A stretch of 64,000 nucleotides of DNA, from contig MU832560.1 in NCBI GenBank assembly GCA_029204225.1, positions 1 to 64,000 on the forward strand, written 5' to 3'. Made by a program: the position numbers and the translations under genes. The notes below the pieces were generated by a model that was not told the origin of the DNA, ran no database searches, and was given only the letters and a program-made list of their open reading frames with translations. Source of the DNA: Diphasiastrum complanatum. Taxonomy: Eukaryota > Streptophyta > Lycopodiopsida > Lycopodiales > Lycopodiaceae. Every line of letters starts with the position of its first letter. The stretch's first letter is position 1. Positions 34,228-47,699 of the stretch are shown piece by piece.

Positions 34228-35230
34228 TGTTGGGGGCTACATGGCAAGGTACCCTTAGGATTAAGGGTATGTACCCTTGGATAAGGACAAGCAAGTGACT
34301 ATACCTTAGTCAGAGGTAGGGAGTCATGAGACCCTTGGATAAGGGTTACCCTTAGGATTAAGGGTAGGTGCCTTAGATAAAGATACTAGTGTCCTTGATT
34401 AAGGGCAGGTAGGTGTCTATGCCTTGGATGGAGGTATGGAACCTAGAAAGGTCTTAGAAAGTCATTGGATGACTATATTTCTAAACCTTGGGCCTCAATC
34501 TTGAACCATATCACTTTATTGGTCTTGGACCAAAGTATACAAGCACAACTTGGGCAATGGATCCTAGTAGGAGGGCGCCCTCCTAAAGGGTCCATTGAGT
34601 TTCAAGTTCCACAAGAATAGTAATCAAAGAGTCATAAGTTATGGAAGATGTCTGATGACCTTCCATAAGCCTATGAAGGCTCTTGAACTCCTCTAGGCCT
34701 CTCTCTTTCTCATTGGATGTGCATGGAACTCCATAGTGTATTGGAGAAAACTAAATACCATCTATATAAGAGGAGTAGGGCGCCCATTGGGAGGGAGAGA
34801 GATCTCTTTTGCTTATCTTGCTTATGCTCTAGTGTGGCTACTAGTGTGTAGAGTAATTCTTGTGTGTAGTATGCTAAGGGTTTAGATCTTGCTTATGGTA
34901 TGGGACATAAGTAGGGTCTGGATCTTGAGTAAACTATGGTTTGTTGTGATATGCTTGTGATCTATTTATGGTTAGCAAGGCAGTGCTAGATAGGTCTTGC
35001 TTGGAGCTTGGATCTAGCTATGGTTGGGTGGTGAATACTTGAGGCCAACTTGTTATCTTCCTTTGTGTTTAAGAGTAGGGACACAAGTGGAGGAGAGATC
35101 CTTGGAGGCTTGCAGATCCTTACTTGCAGGTGGATGCATCTTAGCTTGGAGTTGGAGAAGCATCTTGGAGCTTGCAGGTTGTAGAGATTACAAAGTTCTG
35201 CTGAATTTTCAAAATTCAGTTTACCATTCT
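34228..35230 (+). repeat. LTR-like block (TGTTGGGGG start)
   Basis: It begins TGTTGGGGGC, like the minus-strand LTR of element K, and interrupts the gypsy frame on the other strand. At 35231 TGGCACCATTAGG resembles a primer site. Near its start are stem-loops of the form TACCCTTA-GGAT-TAAGGGTA at 34250-34269 and 34347-34366, and a shorter one at 34331-34346. No partner LTR is visible. Confidence 0.4.
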
Positions 35231-38200
35231 TGGCACCATTAGGATCCAGGATCCAATTGAGCTCACAGGGATATTATCACTAATGAATCAAGTTTATTTC
35301 TAAAATGAGAATTACTCATCCAAGAATTCAGTATCCTATGTACACAATTCCTTAATGAATCTAAATGACTTATGAATTATGTGTCTTACAAGCAATACAC
35401 ACAAAACAAACAGTTTCTGGTGAATGCTCTTTACACTGTCCGTTTTACCAATTAACTTTCACATGAGTAAATCAAATGCTCAAGTTAATTGTTCATGATT
35501 TAGAAATCTTATATGTCCAGGTGCAGCTCTTAATTGTACATGTACAACAACACATTTAGATTATTATCCAAATCATTTTAAGTTAACCAATAGATCTATT
35601 AGAACAGATCTATTAACTCTGCAAGTAATTCTCAAACACAATACTTGATCACATGTCTATGTTCAACAACTCGGTTAAGTGCACCAGATAACCTTAGTAA
35701 CCAGGAATACACAGTAGATCCAAACAAGATTAATCGTGCACATATGAGAATAATCTCACTATGACCCATTACATAAACATATATATCATTAACTGGCAGA
35801 TTCCTCCAAAATGTGCATATGTTACTCACATAACTCACTAAGAATCTTGTAACTCAGCTATAGAAGATTCTAATTCTCTTGAGTAAATAGCATATCTGGG
35901 AAATCTTTGAAGTGAATAATTCCACATCACAAGTTTTCCAACCATCATACTTTTATCCACAAAATTCCTTCAACCAATCAACCTACTTCAAATCTTAGTG
36001 CACCAACTAAGATTAGGCTGACTTATACGGACATCTTTGGACAAAAGATTCATATTAACGCCTTATTTCACTGATCCAATCCATAACTAAATGGTACTTG
36101 GTAGCCAATCAATGAACCTAATTTAATCTTTACCATTACTTCCCATATTCATGAATATCTCACAGCTCAGAAACCTCCCAAAATTACTCTAGTTCCAGAT
36201 TATTCAAAACAGTCACTAGAGATTTCTTCTATTCCTCTGGATAGTTCCACCATTGCACACAAACTGGATTCCACAAAAGAAATATGTGCAACTGGTTGAT
36301 CCCATGAAAGTCTGATTCCTATCATTTTCCTCTCCCCCCTTTAAAGGAAATTTCATAATTTCGATCAAAAAGTTCCTAGGAAACCATGCATAAGATACTA
36401 AAAATTTGAAAAAGTCAATAATGAGTATCAAATACTATTACAATTCGGATTTTTTCCTAAAATCATAACATATATTATCCCGAGTGATAGAAACATTACT
36501 CTCAATAATCAACTATCAAATAGAGATAATCATTTGGAAGTCTGATTTTCACTTAATCATTTGAAAACATCAATTGATTCTGAGTTATATTCACAAAACT
36601 GAAATGGAAGCATGAATTCATATAACTTAAACAGTCCTTCAGAAACTAGTTTGACACTGGAAGGAATTATATGAATCTCAATCCAATTGTCTCGTATATA
36701 AGAAATTTCTAAAAAGTAGAGGTTTAAAATTAAAAGAGAAATAGCTTTTAAGGGTTTTTGATTTGGAATTTATGAGATACCATTTAGGGATCCGGATCTA
36801 TATCTCATAACCCCTCCAAATACCTTAAACAAGGTTAACCAATGGTTTCAACTGTTAGAATTACTGTTAATGTAAATACTGACCACCGGCCTACAGATCA
36901 TTCTCACACAAGAATTTCCTCTTTGAAATCACTGATGTCCCATACCACCAGTTTTCTCTCCAAGAAAGCCCTTTGCTTTTAGATCCGACCATCAGGGAAT
37001 CATAAAGACTATCTGATCATCCTATATTCAATATAGGGTCCAATATTCAACCATTTTCTAGAAAGATATCTCCAGCTATTGAATTCTCCATTTTCTTAAG
37101 TTTTCACAGTAGACGTCAATTCATCTCATAATATCACTAGGCAGACCCCATTATGGACGAGAAACCTCGTTCATATACAGTCGAAATGACCAAGTTTATT
37201 CTTCAAAACCAAAAGGAAAAATTCAATATAACTGAAGTATACCAATAGATATTCGATATCTATATTTAAAATGGTACAAGGAATTCAGTTCCTTCAAGAA
37301 ACTCATTAACTACATTATCCGATAATCCAAAGATCTCAAAACTCCATCTGGATTTCCAATACCAGATATGCACATATCTATTCCACCAAATACCGGAGTA
37401 CCTCCATATTGTCCCTAATGGATCGCAATAATTCATTTACAAAATTGTGATTTAACAAGAATCTGCACATGGTATTTCCGTCACATAAAACAACCACTTT
37501 GGTTGGTACTATCATCCCGAATTCCTATCATCTGAGAGTTACAACTCTTAGGAATAAGGTTCTTTCCAGTACAAATGTGAACCCAATGTCTATTCCCATT
37601 CCATATCACAACTTTCAAATAGGATCAAGTCATGATCCCATAGATATTCAAGAATAAATTCAACTTTATGAATTGAAGCAACCATTGCTATGCAATTTCT
37701 ATACAGGGATTATTAACCAATCCAAATTACACAACACTATCACATTTACCCAAGTGTCTCATTTTCTTCCTCCCTTGGAATTTTTCCCGGTCATTCAAAA
37801 AATTACATCAGTGAAGGCACCGAAAATTCCCTTGACACAAGTAAATGTTAGGCTACTTCCTTTTGACCACACCAGCTCCATTACTTCGTTAAAATTTTCT
37901 GAAATTAATGGAAATCAATAATATTTGGATCTGAGTGCTCTTTACAATATTCGATTTACGTGTTTTAATCGAATATAGAACTACTTCTTAAAAATTACGA
38001 CCTTATTCCACTTATTTGCTTTAACAAGTATCTGAAAAGCTTTAGTTTCCTCCCGAACAGGTTTACCTCCAAGTTTGAGATCCGACGTAATGTATGCTGC
38101 TCATTATTCAAGCACTTCACTTCAAAAATCTTTTTTACAATGACCTTTTTTACAGAGTGGATGTGTTGTCTGTAGGAGATCGTGGGTGGCTGCAATCGTT

Positions 38201-39603
38201 GTCCAATCTGTTAGCGCAACTGCATGGGTGAGGGCGAAGTGTGCGACGTCAGCCAGTACTGAAGTGAAAGTTGGTGATGACGCAAAAGTGCGTCACTCTT
38301 ACGAATGTCCTTAGGATAAGATTTACATGGTGCCTTATCTGTTAGGGCACCTTTGGCATTCAGTAAGGTAGTGTCCCCTTTTCGCCTGTCACCATGACTT
38401 GTGTAAGAACGTAGTGTCACGATTCATTCGTCTTTTCTTCGTCTGTGCGAATTTGCGTGTAAAAAAAAAATTGCAGACTGTGTGACAACGTTAGAAAAAT
38501 ATGCAGCATGAATGGAGGCAGACTAAAATTGGGATTTAGGAGAGTAGGAGGAGTAAATCCAACACAAATAGGCCTTGATGTGGAATAAAATCTAGGCATG
38601 ACCAATAATCTCGAACGTTGGAGAGCCGGTCTACCATATTAGGACTATTCCATGTCCTTAGCTGAATATGGCCATAATAGGAGCAATGGAAATAAATCTA
38701 CCTAATGGATCCTATTAATCACTCCAAATGTGTCTCTAACACCTATTTTACTATTGTGTGATTTTTTGGATTAGAAGGATGAAAGCATGAGCTAATGATC
38801 ATTCAATATGTGATAGCATGATTAGACAATAACATTCAAGCATTCATACATCCATAATCAATCATACAAGTGCAAAAAAGGAGGGCTTCACAAGGTAAGA
38901 AAAGGTGGAGGAGGCTTAGCTTTTCTCTCTCAATCTCTATTCTTCACAATGGAAAGTGATTACAAAATGGTGTCACATCCCTACTTATAGACAAAGCTAG
39001 GGTTAGGGTTTCTGGTTCACCCAAAAATCATGTGGCATAACAACTTGACTATCTTAAAAAGTTAAAAGCTTAAATGCATTTTAAACTACTTGGGTCCTTT
39101 CTTATTATTGACCCATTGGAGTTGAGATCTAATTCTATTTCTCGTGCCATCGGCTTACAAGTACAGTGCACCTTCTATGGGTGTTTGACGTTATATTTAC
39201 AATTAGATCTGAGTCTTTTTGCCAACTCGACCATGCTTTTATTCTCGTCGTAGTAAGATATGTTGGGGAGGCTAAAATTTGAGCTCCAAGGCTACCTTTA
39301 GGGTTGGAAAGTTGGCATGGGCTCTCTACATCTGCGTCTTCTCTTTTGAAACACTGCGCTCCAGGACGTAGACGTAGTCCTTGAGCGATCTCTCGTTGGC
39401 CCTACAGTTTACCATTCTATGAGCCAAAGCATCCGAGCGACGAGGTGATTTTCGAGCTGTGATCATCATGCTCCCCCTTCTATTGCAAAACTTCCAATAC
39501 ACCCCCATCTCCCATGTACCGGTCCCATTCTAGAGAGAGTGTGTGTTAGAGGAATAACTCATAAAGGCTTCCTTAACTTCACGACATAGAAAGACAACCT
39601 TTC
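35231..39603. other. Long AT-rich stretch without recognisable genes
   Basis: Only short frames without motifs. It may be the decayed interior of the element whose LTR starts at 34228. 38150-38440 is less AT-rich and has a small hairpin (GACGCA...TGCGTC at about 38279). 38880-39260 resembles an LTR in texture but has no partner. Confidence 0.45.
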
Positions 39604-39970
<367 letters not shown>

Positions 39971-40367
39971 CGCAAACAAATGTATGGATAACAAATCCAA
40001 ATAATGACAATCATTTGAGTCTATTGACTAACTACCAACATAAATGTAACCATCATGACCCTAAAAGTATGTAACCATTTGACTCTAAAACTTGGTTCAA
40101 ACATTGTGATATAGATATTTAGATTGAAGATACAGTGAACAATATTTTGACGTTTTGGGCTGGAAAGATAATGATCACATTGACGAACTTCATTGAACTT
40201 ATGTATTTGAAAAGAATCTTGCATGTTTCATGTTTGAAACCTTTCCAATTTTCTTTTCACATGTTTCACATGCTTGAAACTAATCCACAAGATTATGAAA
40301 CATGATCTCCAATATTGAACCATATATACTAACTAAAAAAAAAGACGAAGCAAATGTCATTGAATAT

Positions 40368-40562
<195 letters not shown>

Positions 40563-40926
40563 AGAAATGATGAGCTAAAATATCCAAAGTTGAAAGTCAG
40601 TTTTACAAGTATGCAATTACAAAAATTAGAACATGAAACATGTAGAACCAAAATGACTCCAAACTATCAAAAAACAAAGTAGAACTACTCTTCAATGGCC
40701 ATATCATTAACCAAAAACCTAGAAACTCTAGTCTAGATGCAATGTACCAAAATTAGCCAATTAGAATGGGTCCAAACTCGACCTCATCCACTTATCTACT
40801 TGCCAAAAATAGTAAAACCACTATTTAGGCCCTTATTGACAAATATGAAACTATCTTTAAGTTGAGATTTCATTTTGGCCTCAAAATTGCCAAATAAAAT
40901 GCCGAAACTAGTGGACAATTTTCACA

Positions 40927-41400
40927 CTCCCTCTTCAACTAGTTTAGCATAGATTTAGATAGAACTCCAAGTGATGTTCTATGATTCATAAACAAGTATT
41001 TTCCCAATGCTTTGGTGAAGATATCAGCCACAACATGTTGAAGCTCCACTTCCTTTGCCAGGACTTGTTCTCTCACAAAATGATATGCCACCTCAATGTG
41101 CTTGCTCCTTGCATGAAAGATAGGATTGTTTGCCAATATTTGGGATGAAACGTTGTTACAAAATATGATCAGACTCTCTGAAAAATCCAGCAAGTGAAGA
41201 TCTTTCACCATTCTCTTGATCCATAACATCTCCTTTGTGCAAGATGTAAGAGCTTTGTACTCTGCCTCACTAGATGACAATGAAACAATAGCCTGTTTAT
41301 TTGACATCCAAGAGATAGCTCCATCACCTATAAAAATAGCATGCAAAGTTATGGATTTTCTATCCATTTGATCTCCAACAAAGTCCGAATCTGAAAATCC
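40927..41400 (-). pseudogene. Copia RNase H and polypurine tract (element M)
   Basis: The minus frame gives AISWMSNKQAIVSLSSSEAE, FHARSKHIEVAYHFVREQVL and VADIFTKALGKYLF, a copia RNase H. The LHCDN box is altered to IIFCNNVSSQ, so the catalytic Asp is lost. At about 40920-40938 the minus strand reads GAAGAGGGAG followed by TGTGAAAATTG, a polypurine tract and LTR start. The upstream enzyme parts are missing beyond about 41560. Confidence 0.85.
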
Positions 41401-41601
41401 AAAGAAATTATTCTTTTTGAGTGTATTGACAGTTTAGCCCAAAAGTGAAAGAAATTGGAATAAATCCAAGGAACTTCCCAATGTTCTTTGGTGTAACCAA
41501 CAAATTTAGGTAAGAGGAGATAATCTAATCTCCATTGGAGTTCAATACTATACAATGGGTGGTAGGAATAAGGCTAAGTCGTATTGAAATTCCCAGAATA
41601 C

Positions 41602-42988
41602 TTATCGAAGCAAGGCATATGTTAACTTATTCTTGTTAATGGTGCCGCCACTTGGTTTATTCGCACTTGATGGTGTTTCTTTTGGCTGTGGAGAAACTGC
41701 AATAGATAAAGGTAGTACTTTTGTAACTTCAACATTAGTCTGACTGGATTGGTCTTGCTTTGTCAAAGAAAAAGTCTGGCTAGCTCTGTCTTCTTTCGGT
41801 ACAAGAAAATCTATCGTTTGAATATATTTGTCTTCTTTCTCCATTGGTTCTTCTTCGATGATGCTCGAGCTCAAGTTGAAATTGGCCTCTTCAAGTTCTT
41901 CCTATAGTTTCTCGTACTCCTTCTAAGAGGTTGGAGATACTAAAGGTGGAAGGAATTTATTATATTCTATTGAATATTCTTCCAAGTTGTTGAATCGATT
42001 CTATGTTTCCCTTGAGTAACACAAGCGAGCAAAGTTGTTTCGGAACTAATCCTCTACAAAATTGCCTCTTCTGCCTGTCTCTTGTAAATAATGTTGCCTG
42101 CCTTCATTATTTCTACTGAATTCTACAATGGCTGGACAAAAGCCTAGAGCTCCTTGTGCTTGGCTTCTGATTTTTCTTTGTTAGATGTCACAGCTCTCAG
42201 TTGGTCTTCCAAGGCTTCATGAGACTTCTACAGTGAGCTTCGGGTCTGTCGCTTGTGCTACAACAATTCTTGAAGGGTCTGAACTTATTGTTTGAGTAGC
42301 AAATTTTTCTTTTTGAATTGGTTTGACTGTTCTTGCATCTCCTCCACAACGCTTCCAGAGTGGCATCAACTGCCCTTTACTTTTTCTAGGGCTTGATTCT
42401 TTTGTGTTAGTTTTGTATGTGCTTCATCAAGCTCTTTGCTCTTTTGTTTTTTAATTTCTTATCTAGTATGTGAGTTTCTTCTTTTAACTGGTCATTTGAT
42501 ATACGTAATGTCTGAACAACTTGTCGGAATTGATCATTACTTGCATTCAAATTTAACATAATATTATGTACATGTGCATTATCTTCTTTTGTTTGTAATA
42601 ATGCGGTCTCTTTTTTTCTATAATCAGCAAGCAAACCATTTAACATACATTCTAAACTCTGTATTTTTTGAACTGAGTCTGCAACACCATAAGTCGTCAA
42701 TCTTTCACAATACCCAAGTAAACCGTTTTCTCCGTCACACAAAAACTTTATTAATTGTGTGATGGATTGGAATTGTGGAGCTTGCATCGAGCTCGGATCC
42801 AATGGATACAAACTTTCATCAATCCACAAATCGTAGTTCTTTCTTTGGTTGATTATGTGAGCGATCATATCAAGTGGAGAAACTGTGGATTTTTTCACTA
42901 CTCCTCTTGTAGCTATCGAAGCATTCTCGACAGAGAGAACAATGTGTAGATGAAACTGAGACATAGTTTCTTGAAGTTGTAGTTGCAT
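41602..42988 (-). pseudogene. Long coiled-coil reading frame of unknown function (element K region)
   Basis: From Met 42988 an open frame of 193 codons has a mixed N-terminal half (ISQ-like segment, then PQFQSITQLIKFLCDGENGL) and then heptad-rich coiled coil (QVVQTLRISNDQLKEETHIL). After a frameshift near 42440 the coiled coil continues (EEMQEQSNQFKKKNLLLKQ; KSHEALEDQL). After another near 42065 it reads RNNFARLCYSRET and EEYSIEYNKFLPPLVSP and ends in a Ser/Thr/Gln-rich tail at 41602. Most internal stops are TAG where CAG fits. The total is about 460 codons. It occupies the place of reverse transcriptase in a gypsy element; I recognise no family. Confidence 0.5.
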
Positions 42989-43221
42989 GCATCATAATCT
43001 TGTCATGTTAACTACACATTACTAGTAAGGTTAAGCTAAATTGGACCTGAAAATCCGTCAGATTTTTAAAATCCGACGTTTTTTTTGTCCTACATGGCAT
43101 TTCTTAGACGACCCTTTTGATGTTTGTAACTCCTCTAATGCTGACATATCGTGAACTGGCGTTTCGGTGGGATTCCTCCTCCAGCATGTTGATCTTAGTG
43201 TGACTTGTAATCTTTGGATTT

Positions 43222-44617
43222 TCAGTCATCTGTGAGGAGGATGACGCTGCGTCTGGGTCCATTCAGACCGACTTCAAGGAGTCCAACACTTTCATTTTTT
43301 TCTTTCCTTCCCATGTAGTTGGATTCATCCTTGTTGTCTTTCTTAGGAACTGGTGCGATATTTGCTTCATGATTGCAAATATCAACAACAGCAGCTATGG
43401 TCTCTTCTGGTAGATCGCTCCATCGAATCACCTGGTTATAACGTTGTCTCAACTGATTTTTCTTGTTGGCAGGTGCCTTGGGTATATCTATCTTGGAGAC
43501 TTTAGCCATTGCCGATCTCTGTGGTGGCTGAGCTAGCACTTTCTTCATTCCATAGCGATCTGGATCCATATGTTGTAGGACCTGCTCTTCAGTCAGCTTA
43601 GTCTCCTTGTTGTAGGTAAAATCATGTTGCCAAGGGACTAGATCATCATCTACAGGGTTCTTAATAGCTTTTGCAGACATCCCTACTACATTGATCATAT
43701 TCACCCCTAAAGTGATTGGTGTGTCCAATGTATATCACTTGGGCGAAGATGTGCTGGGTTCTGGATCTGAATCTAGTTGACAAGCATGCTCAGCCATACA
43801 ATCAATGATTTCCAATGCATCCATCTATTCACAAAATTCGTTTCAGAGTCATAATAACCTCCGTTGGCTTGCCTTGGGTGATCATTTGTGTGATCAGTGG
43901 TGGACGATCTCTCATCCACTTTTGGTGTAATTGGTTTCACCACCCATGTGGTTGGATCAACCTTTACAACCTGCTCTCTATTTTTGAAGGCGAGTTTTTC
44001 GGTTTCCCCCACTTGCGCGATCCTCAACCAAGGTCCTCCTAGTAAAACATGGTAGGCAGAAGGGGACTCTGGTATGTCCATCACCACAAAAGTGATTGCA
44101 AATTACATTCTCACTATTTTCACCAAGATGTCGTCAACTACACCTTTTGGTTTTACACATGATTGATCAACTAATTTGATGGCAAATTTTGTTGACTCCA
44201 CTTCTGATACAAGTTAGTGGAGATCAGATTTACACTCGATCCTCCATCTACCACTGCTGCTTCATCCTCGAACCTCTTGTGGTGGATCGGTAGGGTGATG
44301 TTGTGTCCTTCACTCTCCCAAGCTGTCCCAATATGCAGGACGTTGCTCGTTCCATCGTAGCCTGCACAATATAAGGGCTCTTCTACTATTATTTTTGTTT
44401 CCATTTTGGCCCATTCATCTAGGATGCTCTTGGCTTGAGGTGCAATCCGTAGTAACTCACTGAGAGATAAATTCACATGGCTAGATAGTAGACTGGTGAG
44501 CACTCCTGACTGGGAAACCTCTAGCACTTCCATATGGAAATGTGGTTCATGATGATATAAGTGATCATTTTGATTTGTTCTCACTAGGGAGGTCGTTTGT
44601 GGTGTTGGTTCTTCCAT
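43222..44617 (-). pseudogene. Ty3/gypsy protease and downstream linker (element K)
   Basis: The 44171-44617 frame contains EAAVVDGGSSVNLIS, with the D-G-G-S active site typical of gypsy proteases in the A-L-V-D-x-G-S context. The 43773-44087 frame has PSAYHVLLGGPWLRIAQ, the C-terminal protease block (usually LLGRPWL). The 43222-43728 frame (TPITLGVNMINVVGMSAKAI, then EEQVLQHMDPDRYGM) is a linker shared with fragment L, where reverse transcriptase follows. Here no reverse transcriptase follows. Confidence 0.75.
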
Positions 44618-44869
44618 AGGTTGAGGTTCTGCTGGATCTTCTCGTGCTTGTACAACTTCCTAATCTTGTGCTTTACGTACCCAATGGCGGACCTTCTGAT
44701 ATGTCATTCCTTCTTCTCTCAATTCGGGTATGGTCATGCAGCTGAAAGTTGGTCGTGTCTTTCTTGTAGCATCCTTTCTGGAACTGCTGCTAGTCTTACA
44801 ATGATTAAATTCAGGGGTGCACTTGTTTCAGGTTTAAATGGTCAGTTCTTGAAGCAATAAGGCTGTATA

Positions 44870-45780
44870 CTATCCCTTATAAGGACATTCAACAATTCTA
44901 TGGCCTTTGTCGCATCCATAGCAGCCATAGATCCTGCCTTCCTGACATTGAGGTTGTGCAGCATAGGTTGCATAGTATTTGTTGATTGCCGAATCGATAA
45001 ATGCCTCTTCCGGTCTGTACCACTGTTGCTGCTCAAATTGGAGTGGTGGTTCTTGTTCTATAGCTACCAAATTTACATGAGCCACTTGATTATTAGTTGG
45101 CCCTGGTGGTGCAGGTAAGGCCATGTGTTGTTGATTATTTGGTGCACCATATCGTGGTGCCGCATTTGGTGCTCCCTAATGGTATGGATAAGAGGTCTGG
45201 TACTAATTCCTCTTTTGTTGTATGATCCGAGGGTTGAATGGGCAAAATGTTGTTTTGTGCGAAGATGTGTTGCATAGGTGGCAAAACCTTTGTGTTAGTT
45301 TGAGAATTTGTTTCAAAACTGGACACTCATTTGCTATATGGTTTTGCATACAAATGGAAAACAATACATTTTATCATCGGGGATATTGTAGCTAGTTCTG
45401 TTCCGGTGGATTTCGAGTTGGTGCTACAGCTCCCTACAAGGCCTTCAGTTTCTAATCAAACTGCGCCGTAAGTTGTTCCATCTGCTGCTTGTGTAACTTT
45501 GTCATTTGTTCCATCAATAAATCTGTTGATATAATAGAAGCGTTAGAGGATGATGCTCCCGAAGGAGTAGGATTAGAGGCCATCAGATATGGTTCGTCGT
45601 CTGAACCTTCATCTTCCTCCTTGATGGCGTCATCCATTGCTTCTTGCAATGTAGCATACTGTTCCCGTCTTCCTAGCTCTCTTCTGATACTTCGTGGTAA
45701 CCCCACAGGAAGCACATAATGACTACATGATCGGGAGTTGGGGCTGCATTGCATTCGGATATCAAGTGTTTGTCCCATTC
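44870..45780 (-). pseudogene. Ty3/gypsy gag with zinc knuckle (element K)
   Basis: At 44870-45124 a C-x2-C-x3-H-x4-C knuckle (CYGCDKGHRIVEC) follows a Gln/Pro-rich stretch. At 45452-45778 the frame has PVGLPRSIRRELGRREQYAT then EAMDDAIKEEDEG, a gypsy gag C-terminal segment. The piece between (45135-45326) is in another frame. Confidence 0.7.
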
Positions 45781-46439
45781 TATGCAGTCCCTGACCCTTT
45801 CTCTTTTTCCCAATTTCACTTTGCTCAACAAGAGAAACGGATCCTAGAACTGAAAATTTGGGTGTCTGCGAAGGTTCAGCCTAATTTTCCCGTCTTTTTT
45901 TTACTGGGAACCTTTGCAAGAGCACTTAAACTAGGAATTAACCTTCACAAGCTTCTTTGTGCCTTGGTCTCACTGAGATGGAACTTTAGAGAGCTCTACG
46001 AAGGTTCATACGAAGATCTGAATTTTTTTTGATTTTTCAAGAGGTTTTCCAAAAATTTATAGTGTTTTTGAGATTTTTCAAGATCTGATTAGGAGCTTCT
46101 ATGTAGGTCTAGGATAGTACACTGGAGATGCTGGCAGTCGTGCAAAGGTTGGTTTCCACTAGATTTTGAATAAACAAAATTTGATGGGATTTTTGTCTCT
46201 TTCCCCTCCAGAAACAAATTTGAGCTATTTTTATGATTTTTTCAGTTTTGTGAATGGATGCCAAGCCCTTAAGGCTGTTTTGGGTCTCTACTACCCTCTC
46301 ACACCTCCTCCGCTAGCTGAGAACACTCCAAGCACAAGAAATCACACAAAACAAGCTAAATCTACTCAAAAAACCACCTAAAAACACTCTAAAAAAGCAA
46401 AGACAACAAAAAATGCAACTAAACTAGTTAGTGAAACCT

Positions 46440-46458
46440 ATCCCCGGCAACGGTGCCA
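46440..46458 (-). promoter_or_regulatory. Primer binding site, tRNA-Asp type (element K)
   Basis: The minus strand reads TGGCACCGTTGCCGGGGAT, one base from the complement of the 3' end of plant tRNA-Asp, a primer used by several plant gypsy families. It shows that K is on the minus strand and that an LTR lies to the right. Confidence 0.75.
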
Positions 46459-46459
46459 G

Positions 46460-47341
<882 letters not shown>

Positions 47342-47699
47342 AACCTTTCTGTGAATATCTTGTTTACAGCCATACTTACTTCAAGGACATAGCCATAAGA
47401 AATGATATAAGAAAAAAAAAGAACGATTATCATGAGACTAGAAAAATGCAACTACAACAAAGACAAGGTATTGAATTTCCTAGAAGCTATATAGAGTAGA
47501 TACATGATATTTGACATACTTTGTACCAGGCACGACTATCATGTGTTGCTTGATGGAGATCTTGATTGAGGTGAAATGAATCTTTCCCAAGAAGATAATC
47601 TCAAAAATCAAATTTATAGTTTGCATATTGTAGAAGATCACTTAAACTATGGTCAGGCGGACCTACATTACAGAATCGATGGCAAATGAGTACTCCTCC

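Noticed and set aside
34001-34294. The N-terminal part of this minus-strand frame (34228-34294) as protein
   Set aside because: It is the antisense of the LTR-like block; the gypsy reading starts only left of 34227.
46440-46458. tRNA-Asp gene end, and tRNA-Met-like words at 8198, 16655, 49738 and 63863
   Set aside because: Only the 3' complement of the tRNA is present, at LTR borders. These are retroelement primer sites, not tRNA genes.
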